Source: Sarcophilus harrisii
Taxonomy: Eukaryota; Chordata; Mammalia; Dasyuromorphia; Dasyuridae
Assembly (NCBI RefSeq): GCF_902635505.1
Contig: NC_045429.1
Span: 217,747,997-217,811,996 of the forward strand
DNA length: 64,000 nt
Reading direction: 5' to 3'
Part shown: positions 1-11,000 of the stretch, in pieces
Numbering within the stretch: position 1 is the first letter of the stretch
Layout of the letters: each line of letters begins with the position of its first letter
The notes under the pieces: generated by a model
The model's input: only the letters and a program-made list of their open reading frames with translations
What the model was told of the DNA's origin: nothing
Databases searched by the model: none
Program-made: the position numbers and the translations under genes

Positions 1-191
1 TATGTATCTAAGTTATATTTTAATATATTTAACATCTACTGGTCATCCTGCCATTTAGGGGAGGGGGTGGGGGGGTAAGAGGTGAAAAATTGGAACAAGA
101 GGTTTGGCAATTGTTAATGCTGTAAAGTTACCCATGTATATATCCTGTAAATAAAAGGCTATTAAATTTAAAAAAAAAAAAAAAAAAAAAA
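1..191 (+). repeat. L1 LINE 3' end with poly-A
   Basis: This is the 3' UTR of a marsupial L1 in sense orientation, ending in an A-tract at 170-191. The same sequence in reverse occurs at 1236-1589 and 55158-55365. It sits directly against an opposite-strand L1, so it was probably inserted into that copy. The 5' part is off the window. Confidence 0.8.
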
Positions 192-740
192 GTTTCTGCG
201 TTCCAAATTTTTTTCTCCCTCCCTTCCTTATCGCCCCCTTCACCATGACAGCAAACCATCTGATATAGGTAATATATACAATCATTTAAAATATATTTTC
301 ACATTAGTCAAGTAAAGTAAAATCAGAACAAAAGGGGAAAACCACAAGAAAGAAAAAGTAAAAAACAAAAAAGGATGAGAATACTATGCTTTGGTCCACA
401 TTCAAATTTCCAAAGTTCTATCTCTGAAGCAGATGACACTTTTCATCTCAAGTCTATTGGGATTGTCTTGGATGAATATATTGCTGAGAAGACCCAAGTC
501 TATCATAGTTGATCATTACATAATCTTATTACTGTGCACAATGATCTCCTGGCTCTGTTCACTTTACTCAGCATCTGTTCATCTAAATCTTTCCAGGCTT
601 TTCTAAAACCAGCCTGCTCATCATTTCTTATAGAACAATAATATTCCATTGCCTCCATATACCATAACTTATTTAGCCATTCCCCAACTGATAGTCAGAT
701 TGGATCACTTCTATATTTGTATTCACAATGACTTGCAAAA
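192..740 (-). repeat. L1 LINE 3' region, antisense
   Basis: The reverse strand matches the L1 ORF2 C-terminus and 3' UTR seen in other copies here (21.1-22.4, 44.3-45.2 and 51.6-53.2 kb). Shared text includes the tract reading as NKLWYMEAMEYY-like protein in reverse. It ends near 740, and 741-789 resembles an L2 3' tail (TTAATTCTTATTGATTGATT). Confidence 0.75.
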
Positions 741-832
741 TACTGCACACATAGTATATGCTTACTTAATTCTTATTGATTGATTAAGTAATATTTCTTC
801 CTTTTAAAATTTTATTTTTGTTTTTACAGCAG

Positions 833-883
833 ACCTCAAAGACAGAGGCGAGAAGTTCATGAGGAGATACACAAGCAAGGAAG
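833..883 (+). CDS. GABRR1: GABRR1 exon 2 (51-bp cassette, N-terminal extension)
   Basis: The exon encodes the basic N-terminal extracellular segment [16 protein letters not shown], matching human rho-1 just after the signal peptide. The donor is AAG/gtatga. The acceptor is a tandem CAGCAG, so the exon starts at 830 (54 bp) or 833 (51 bp). Both are multiples of three, and the split codons (AG/A and AG/C) make the exon skippable in frame. I chose 833 because I recall a human rho-1 splice form lacking 51 nt in this part of the protein. The segment precedes the folded ligand-binding domain, so skipping should leave the channel core intact. Confidence 0.88.
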
Positions 884-1229
884 GTATGATTATTCATTCA
901 ACATTTATTAATCAATCAAGTATTTATTAAGTGCTTACTATATGCCAGGCACTGTGCTAGGTGCTGGGACCCAAGAACAAAGGGAAAAAAAATCTTAACT
1001 TGTATTCTAAAGGGAGAGACAAGTATATAAAATATATTTAACATAATATATAACACAAATACTAAGTTAATATATAATTGTATTTATATTTGGACATATA
1101 CACACACATACACACACACAGCTTCCAAGTTAACTATGAGGATCCTCTCCATGAATCAGTTCCCCAGAGGTTGGCTAACTATATCACCCCACTCAGGCTT
1201 CTAAGGGCACATATGAATGGTCTGGGTAA

Positions 1230-1273
<44 letters not shown>

Positions 1274-4200
1274 TTAATAGCCTTTTATTTACAGGATATA
1301 TACATGAGTAACTTTACAGCATTAACAATTGCCAAACCTCTTGTTCCAATTTTTCACCTCTTACCCCCCTTCCCCTTCCCCTAGATGGCAGGATGACCAG
1401 TAGATGTTAAATATATTAAAATATAAATTAGATACACAATAAGTATACATGACCAAAACGTTATTTTGCTGTACAAAAAGAATCAGACTCTGAAATATTG
1501 TACAATTAGCTTGTGAAGGAAATCAAAAATGCAGGTGTGTATAAATATAGGGATTGGGAATTCAATGTAATGGTTTTTAGTCATCTCCCGGTCTGGGTAA
1601 TTCTCTAATGACATCAGCTGAAGCCCCCACTGACATGCTCCTCCAAGTTATCAGCTAGGAATCATTTAAGTCTTAAGTACTTAAGTAGTTTTTAGAAAGG
1701 AATATTTTATTAAGGTGGTATAGCAAGAAGAGGGAAACATAATAGAGAATATTTGAATGAAAGTCAAAGGACAGAAAAACAAAAGTGATTTTATCATTGT
1801 AGTGTGTTGCGTATCACCAGGACTGAAAGGGGAAATGCATGAGGAGTTTGGAAAACAGATTTGAAGTCTGATGCAAGGGCATGAAATGTCGTGGTAGGAA
1901 GTTTCAATTATCCACATAGCTGCTGGCATTCTTGCTCTGCCAATAGCAGAATAGCTAATAACTTTGTTATTTGCTTTAGTGATAATTTCATCCTTCAAAA
2001 GGAACAACAAATTGGAAGAAATTCTTTTCTGAAAGTGATTCTATGATGGAGGATTTAGTTGCTAAAGTGGAAATGATGGTAATCTTGGGAGAAAGTGACC
2101 ACGTTATTCTAGAGTTTGTTAAACAGGAAAAAAAAAAAAAAGAATGTGCACATTGTCTGACATGTACTTTAGATTCTGGGAAAGCAGATTCAAAAGTTTC
2201 AGAGGAAAGATAGGTAAGATCCCATGAATTCAAATGCTTTAAAAGAAACCATCTTAAAATATCTAAAAATAAAATTGTGAAGATAAGAAAGGAAACAATT
2301 CTAGTGAGGAGGAAAAATGGGATTTATCTGATGAGACTGATATAAAAGCATAAGCTGACCCATTATCAATGATGTTTGAAATCATAGGAAACAGGAGAGA
2401 TTCCACATGATGGAGAAGAACAAATGCTGATCCTGTAACAACTGTTAACTTGGACCTAATCATGGGAGGAACATAAGTGAATGGCAGAGATGCTCACAAT
2501 CCCTTCAGAAGAGGGAAGAGATGTAGTTGCCTCATTCTAAGATAATAAGACAGAGAATATTTGCTACACCAAGATTTTCCAAAATAATAAAAAAAGGAAG
2601 AAAGAATTGAGAAGAATAGAAGCTACAAAATTATAGGCCACTAGAATGGATCATTAAAGAGATGACTGACAAATATCTAAAGAGGGAAACTATGATTATA
2701 AAAATCCAGTGTGGCTTTGTCAAAAACAGGACTAACTTCTCTTATTTATAGGTTTGTTAAACTAGTAAATAAGAGGGACGCTATGGATATAGTTCACTTA
2801 GATTATGGAAAAACTTTTGACAGTAGAAAAGATATATATTTATTAAATGATGACAGAATGAGTTGGATTTAGAATTGGTTAGATTGCTGGATTTAAAGAA
2901 TAGTTTTGAATCATTCACTGCTAATATCTCAAGAGGTCTCCAGTGGAGTATCCCAGGATTCTACACTTGGCCCTATGTTATAAAGCATTTATTTTTTTAA
3001 TCCAAGTCTTATCCAAGACATGGATAGTATACTTATCAAATTTGTAGATGATTCAACGTTGGCAGTGATTGCTAATATAATGAATGAGAGTCAGAATTCA
3101 AAAGAATTTGGCAGGCTAGAGATTGGAATGAATCTAATAAAGATGAAATTCAATAGGAATAAATATAAATTCCTTCAACTGAGTATAAAAATTCAATTTC
3201 ACAGGTTTAATATGATGAAAATATGAGGAGACAGCAGTTCTAAAATGGATCTGGGAGTTTTGTTATTTAATTATGTCTGACTCTTCAAGATCCCATAGAC
3301 ATCCATGGAGTTTTCTAGGCAATGATACTGGAATAGTTTACCATTTCCTTCTCCAATGTGTCATTTTACAGATGAAAAACTGAAGCAAATAAGGGTTAAG
3401 TGATTTGTCCAGGGTCACACAGCTTGTAAGTGTTGAACCACATTCGAATTCATTGCCAATTCAAGGCCCAGTGTTCTATCTACTGTACCATTTAGATGCC
3501 TTGAGGGTAATGGGGGTTTTAGTAGAATACAAGGTAAAAATGAGACAGCAGTGGCGTATGGCATACAGGAATATTAATATGCCAATCAATATTATGTGAG
3601 GCACTCTGCTAAATGCTGGGAATACAAAAACAAACAACAAAAAAAAGACATTCCTTGTCCTCAAGGAGTTCCCAACCCAATGTGAGGGACAACATGCAAA
3701 TAAATATCTATAGAGTAAACTATGATAAATTTAAATTTAAGTTTAAAAATTTAAGATAAATTCTAAAATGATTACCAGAAAAAAGACACTAGAATGAAAA
3801 GGAATCAGGGAAGGGTTCCTCTAGAAGGTAGGATACAAAAAAGGGTATCCCTTCCAGATGTAGGGAGGTGATAATCTCATTTTACCATGTTCTCATCAGT
3901 CCTTATTTGAAGTATTGTGGCCATTTCTGGGCACCACAGTTTAAGAAAGATATTAATAAATTGCTGAGTGTCCAGAGGAAGGCAACCAGATTGAGAAAGG
4001 GCCTTGAATCCACGCTGTATGAGGATTGCTTGAAGGGACTGGTCACGATTACCCCTGAGAAGAGAAAATGCAGAGTGGGAGTGGGAAGAGCAATATTCAA
4101 TTATTTGAAGGACTGTCATATAGAAGAGAGACTAATTTAATTCTGTTTGGATTCAGAGGACAAAATCCCCCCATTGGCAATACGGGAGTTGAGGGGGAGT

Positions 4201-6937
4201 TTCAAAGAGCCGAATTTAGGCTTGATATCAGGAAAAACTTCATAACAACTGGAGCTTTTCAAAAATGGAATAAGCTTCTTTAAGAGGTGGTGTGTCCTGC
4301 CTTCTGCTTGGTCTTCAAGCAAAGGTTGTACCATCATTTAAAGGGTATGTGTTAAGTATAGACCTTAATGCTAGCACCCTGGTAATTTAGGTTGGATGCT
4401 GTAATTTAAATGTGGTACTTACAAGTCACTAAATAAGCAACAAAAGGAAATCTACCTTGTTCTTTCCCAACAAAGATATGCAATAAGGATACTATGGCAC
4501 TTAGCTTTATGACCCTTCCTAGTCTCTATATGGAAAGACCCAGGAGAACCAGGGATGGTGACCTGAGGGGATTCTTCAGAAATCCAAGTTGGAGATACTC
4601 AGACTCCATATGTGTAGGACTTTTTATGCCTTTAGGTGGCCAGGAAATTTCATCAAATGCTATATTGGTCTTTAAACTGTGAATAGCTAGAGCTGACGAA
4701 GCAGGCCTACAGTCAGGTTTTTAGAGATCAAATATAGGTTTAATTAATCACTTTCAGAGTGAGGAATATGGTTTGCAAATTAGAAACTTTCTAGGTAGGA
4801 GACCCTGTCTATTGCATTAAAGGCAGAGATTTTTATATATAAATTATAAATTGGAAGGGAGGGCGAAAGTAGATTACATACAAACACTTTCAGGACCTGT
4901 GTAGTTTCCCATGACAAGTCTATGAGTACAGCACAATAGGGGTATTCTCCAGTCCTGTGGGAACAGTTCTTAAGTGATTATTTCAAATACCAGAGGTTGT
5001 TACTTTAAGGGAAACAGGACTAGAATTTTGTGATGGGAACAGGTTCTGTAGTCTTTGATTTGCTTCACTTAACATACACAGAAGATCATTTCAAGTTGCA
5101 TTGTAAGACTGACTCCCAAGTCAGATTCTGCTGGAAAAATGATAGCTGTGAAAAATCTAGATTATTAGTATATTCATTATATGTATCATATCAATAATTA
5201 TGAAAATCATAATAATTTTCTTCATAAAAATTTGGAACACAAGGTTTTGCGAGTACAAATGTTGAAAATTATCATTGCATGTGTTTTGAAAAATAAAAAG
5301 TTTTTATTATAAAAAATTATTTTCTTCATACAAACAAGCAAGGATCAATCAAGTCCAAAGAAAAAACTTTCCTGTTAGCTAAGATTAAAAGGAGAAACAG
5401 TGAAAGAGTCAGGATCCTGACAAACTAGAGATTGGTCTGAATCTAATAAGATGAAATTCAATAGGAATAAATGTAAAATATTTCACTTGGATACAAATGG
5501 GGAAAGAGGAGAATCTTTGTCTTATAATAAGTTATAGAAGGGATTCTTTCAGTATATGATATGGATCAGACGGACAATAATATCCTTAAGAACTCTGAAA
5601 TTCTGAAATTGTTCCCTGAAGTTGGTGGTTCTGATTATTGGTGAGGATATAATTCACATCAAGGATAAATTTGTCAAAATATTTTGGGGATACTTGTTTT
5701 CCAAAGCCAAAGCCTAGTAAGCAGTCTGTGACCTGGGCTTGGCATAGCAATAATCCTTTGCACTCTGGATAATATCACCCTCTGGCAAAGTATATTGCTT
5801 GGACCAGTACCAGGTGTTCTTTCAGGGATTTAGTTCCCCTTATTTCCCGGGGCTGTTCATCACATATTCATAATCCCTGTTCCTTGTCATTCACAGATAT
5901 TACACTACTATTCTTGTCACAGAATTCTTTGCCCCACAGGATGGCCAGGATCCACAAAACATCTATATTGTCCCAAAAAGTGTTAACCATGAGAACTATC
6001 TCAAAATTTGAGAATGTGTTGTGGTATATAAGAGTCTCCAGTCTTTGCAGTCTTAAACCTTTCTTTTTAGAAGGTGGTCTTTGGCCTCCAAGTGTTGTTT
6101 ACCTTACTCTGAAATCAATTAAACTTCTGTTTGTGTTCTAAGTGTCCTGTTTCTAGCCTGCTTTGTATGTATCTGGCCACCCACAAATTAGAGGCTGGTT
6201 CCAAGCCAGTCAACAAACTATTAGATAAAGGGACAGAATTGAAATTAGAACGCAATGGAAGTTTGATATGAAGATGGGTCAGGTTGACTAATAATTTCTG
6301 AGAACACTATTAATGAACTGAATTTTAGGGCAAGAAGCAATGAAATGAAACCATCTCCTATGGTGTATATAAGTTAGAGTTTGGGCTTTTGTGAATAGAA
6401 TCAGACAGCTCTCATGAAGCTGGCCAGACAAATTCCCACAATGGCGATTTCTCAGAAAGCAGTAGGATGATTTGTGTGCTTTCACTTCTACCTTTCCTAA
6501 AAGTGCAAAAAGAGGCAGATTATATACCACAGTCCAAATAATTGTGGGAGGGAGGTATTGGATCTTAATGTTATAAAAATTATGATTTGATTCAAAGGGG
6601 GAATCTCCCAGACTCTCTAAATCAGAGCTATCTTGTGAAATAAGTATTTACCTTGTGTTGGTATAAGTTAAAGAGTAGAGGAAGGAAGGAAGGAAGGAAA
6701 GAAAGAAGGAAAGAAGGAAGGAAAGGTAGTGGGGAGGGGAAAAAGGAAAAAGAGAGGCCAAGTAGGGAGAAAGAAAGGTAGAGGGAAGGAAGGCTAGTAA
6801 TGAAAGAAAGAAAAAGAAAGGAAGGGAAGGGATATGAGGAGGCAAGAGAAAGGAGAGAAGAAAAAGAAGGAAAAAAACAGGGAAGGGCAAGAAGATGGGG
6901 GAAAGGAGGAAGGCAGGGACCGAAGGAAGGAAGAACT

Positions 6938-6993
<56 letters not shown>

Positions 6994-8009
6994 AAAGAAA
7001 AGTATGGAGACCTACCAATCCCAAGGAATCTGTTGAATGGGAAGGAAATTTTGAGTTTGTTTTGGAACCACTGACCAAAAAAAAAGGAACTATTACTCAA
7101 AGAAACAGAGTTACCTTACTCTTGTGCTAGAGAAGTCTTGGGACAAGTGAGACATTCTTGGAGGGGGTAAAGGGGCAGAGTTTTATAGCTTGGTTGCTCT
7201 GCCCTAAGAGTAGGTGATACTGCCATCATTTCAGCAATAACTTCCATCTCTTTCTCTAGCCTCCATCTCCTCCTGCCTCATCCATCTCTGAAAAGAGTGT
7301 CTCAGGCTAATGATTAGAGAGATGTCTGCATATCTATTGTTGAACTTTCCATTTGAGAGAACTGATACCAGATGGTGATTTTGCCTATCTCTCATCCTCC
7401 CATCCCTGCCCAAGAGAGCTTATGTTAAATCCAAAGCTCACTAATTCTTAGTAGTTCATTTACATTTGTGTTCAATTAGTCTTGAAAGCAGGCATAAAAT
7501 AAGTATGGTCAAACATAGGACTTTCTAGTTTGCATGTGTTTCATTATCAAGAAAGGAATTTAAACAAAGGAAGAAATGTAGCAAGCTATATACACTCAAA
7601 ATATGACTGATAAAGTAAGCTGACAGAAATTATCAGGATCTCTAAATGAAAAAGAATTTTCTTGATTTATATTACATAACTTCCCCAAATCAGGAAAGAG
7701 ATTAAATGAATCTTGTCACCCTAGACAAAAGACTGAGCCATATATAAACAGTTTTAAGTAGTAGAAGGTTTCATGAATAAAAATAATAAAAGAAGAAGCT
7801 CCCTCAGGTTTATTTCTCCTTTCTTGTTCTCTGCTCATGCTCAAGAGATATCCTGCTCCATGAAGCAAAAAACAGTGAGCAGAGAGAAAGGAGAGATAGA
7901 ACACGGCTAGAAAAGAATGGCTCTGTTCACTTGAGAATAGGAATCAGAGAGAAGGAGTGGATAGTTTTCCTCTTCAGTCAAATACCTTTACAACCCCAGA
8001 CATCACTAT

Positions 8010-8055
<46 letters not shown>

Positions 8056-11000
8056 ACACCTGTGTTAGATTACCACTGAAAACAAGCATGTATTATTTGT
8101 TCAGATAAAGTGGATAAGTAATTCTATGTTTTCTGTATAGCTCAATTTTGAAACGAAGTCCTGACATTACCAAGTCTCCACTGACAAAATCTGAGCAACT
8201 TCTGAGAATAGATGACCATGATTTCAGCATGAGACCTGGCTTTGGAGGTATGAAGCATGTACCTTTGTTGTTTCTTTTCTATTTGTCTGCCATTGGTGAA
8301 AAGTTAGCAAAACTTTGTCAAGGGGGCACCAAGGTAGTTGATAGAACATTAGCCCTAGAATCAGAAGGATCTGAATTTAAAACCAAGTCCCTGACATTAG
8401 TTGTGTGACCCTGTGCAAGTCTCTTAATCCCTGATTGCCTCTAAATAAACAAAAGAACTATGTCATGAAGTTTTCTCTTTTCAAATTATGGTTTTCTATT
8501 TGGATTTGGTGGGCCAACCAAGTAAGCAAGAATCTAGTGAGCATCTGCTGAGTACCATTGCTATGTTAAAAAATCATTTTAGTCACATAAGGCACGTATT
8601 ATCAGAAAGGGATATCATGGCGCTCAGTGCTCACTCCACCACTCTCTGGACTGGATAGTTTTCTTTTTTAAAAAATTAGTTTTTTTAAAAATTTATTTAA
8701 ATATTTCCTGATTACAATATAACTTTTTTAGCAAATTTTTTTTTAAATTTTGAGTTTCAATTTCTCCCTTTCTCTTGCTCCTCATCCCTCCTTGAAAAGA
8801 TAAGATTTTGATTTTGCTTTATATGTGAGGTATGCAAAACATATTTCTACATTAGCCATGTTGCAAAAGGAAACAAAAAAAAAATAATAAAACAAAATGT
8901 ATGCTTTAATCTGCAATCAGAGTTCATCAGTTCTCCTTCTGGAGGTAGATTACATCATCGGTCCTTTGGGATTATTTTAGCTCGTTGTATTGATCAGAGT
9001 AGCTAAGTCTGTCACAGTTAATTGCTGTTATTGTGTACTACATTCTCCTAGTTCTGCTCACTTCTCTTTGCATGAGTTCATATAAGTCTTCCCAGGTTTT
9101 TCTGAAACTACCTTGCTCATCACTTCTTGTATGTATAGAAATATTCCTTCACAATTTGTTTAGTCAGTTCCCCATGTGATAGGCAATATCTCAATTTCCA
9201 ATTCTTTGCCACCACAAAAGGAGTTGTTATAAATATTTTTGTACGAATAGATCCTTTTCTCTTTCATTGGATCTCTTTGGGATATAGACCTAATAATAAC
9301 ATTTCTGGGTCAAAGAGTACATACAGTTTCAAAGACCTTTGGGAATCTGTACAGTTTTCCTTCTACCCTTACTCTTGATAATGACTTCTAAATATTGATA
9401 AAGCATCACAGCCTACTATGTGCTCAGGAAAGAATAATTGGACAACTATAATCCAAAATATCCCAATGGCAAGAAGAAGAAAAAGATCTTGCCATAATGC
9501 CTATAGACTACTGGCAGGTGGTCTGGTACTGTGGAAGGGGCACTGGTTATGGACTGAGAAGACCTGGTTTCAAATTTTCTTCCCTGCTTTCCTCTTCCCC
9601 TTCTCTTTCTTCCCTGGACTTTAATTTTCTCATCTATAAAATAAAAGGGGCTGAATTAGATGGCTGCTAAAGATCTTTCTAGCTTTAAATCATGATCCTA
9701 TAAAGATATCCTTTTTCATCTGAGAGCCTGAAACAGGAGTTGTGTATGCATAATTGAGGATAGAGTCTGATCAATTCAGCTGTATAGCCTGCTGAATACC
9801 TTCTTCTCCTTATCACCAGATGATTTCAGCCAAAGTAAATTGTCTTTGTCTGCCATTGTGGTTCAGATCAGGGGCAAGTAGGTGGTGAAGTGGATAGTGC
9901 ACTGGGTCTGGAGTCAAAAAGATATGAGTTCAAATGTGGTCTCAGACACTTATAAGCTGGGTAACCTTGGATCTCAATTTGCCTCAGTTTCCTCATTTGT
10001 AAAATGAGCTGGAGGAGGAAATGGCAAACCACATTAGTATCTTTGCCAAGAAAACCCCAAATGGGGTCACAAAGAGTTGGATTGAACAAACAACAACTGG
10101 TTTAGGTCTTTCTGCTTCTTCAAAGGAGAATTTAAGGTCCCATTTTGGGAGTTCTCACTTTTAGCACTCACAGTCATTTATGTTACTTTTATATTGTTAT
10201 ATTACATTACTACCCTCTAAGGGTTGTAACTTAAGGAGAAACTTAAGGGAGGAAACTTATTTTAATGCCTTCTTACTGACTATATTTGTTAGAGACTCTA
10301 TAGTCCAAGAGGCAAAGAAAATAAAATAGCTCTAAACTTGATTAGCTGGCTAAGTGAGTTAATTAATTACCCCTCACTTCAATTTCATCCTGGATTCTTC
10401 AGAAATTTTTAAAAAATACCTTAGACTGAAGAGGAGAATTTACCTAGTAAATGGTGCAAATTTTGATAAGGTCCTACTCACACAGTCTCCAATGGGCTTA
10501 CCCAGTGGACTGTTGGTCATTTACTAGAAGTGCTATCCTTTCATGGCTAGGTTGGACTATTGGTTCCTGATGTGTGATAATTGGATTATGAGATCATAAA
10601 TTTAGAGATGGATGTCAAATATAATACTAGGAAATGTTAAATGTCTGAGACTAAATTTGAACTCGGGTTGTCCTGACTCCAGATCCTGTTGTTCTATCCA
10701 CTGCACTATCTAGCTGCCACAGTTGCTTCCTCTAATTGCAAACTTAACACATTATTGCTGTGATCACATTCTTACATAGAACTGTGCAACCTGAAAATTC
10801 AGGACCACATGAATAAGTAAAATAATTTGGGTAAAAGACATAACTTTCATGTGAATTTTCCAGGTTCTGACTTAACTATTCTTATCTGGAAAAAAACAAA
10901 ACAAAACAAAAAACCTGAGTTCAAATCCAGCCTGAGACACTTCCTAGCTGTGTGACCCTGGGCAAGTCACTTAACCCCAATTGCCTCAGCAAAACAAAAC

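Larger units (their letters stand above)
1690..4420 (+). repeat. CR1/L3-type LINE relic, about 2.7 kb
   Basis: The 3' part translates as a CR1 ORF2 C-terminus, for example [20 protein letters not shown] and ETNLILFG, then FRLDIRKNF and FQKWNKLL. Upstream blocks correspond to the reverse-transcriptase region (GFVKNRTNF near 2715; FVDDSTLAV near 3040) and to an endonuclease-like part near 1800-2000. The copy carries many stops. SINE-like insertions interrupt it at 3250-3505 and 3590-3850. Assignment rests on protein resemblance read by eye. Confidence 0.75.

Noticed and set aside
1-829. First GABRR1 exon (signal peptide)
   Set aside because: The stretch is L1 and L2 sequence; no rho-1 signal peptide can be read in any frame.
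6648-7100. 150-codon reverse frame with a run of His-Thr
   Set aside because: Produced entirely by the polypurine and GT repeats.
9866-10098. tRNA genes in the SINE heads
   Set aside because: The tRNA-like parts are SINE promoters with decayed A and B boxes and no cloverleaf.
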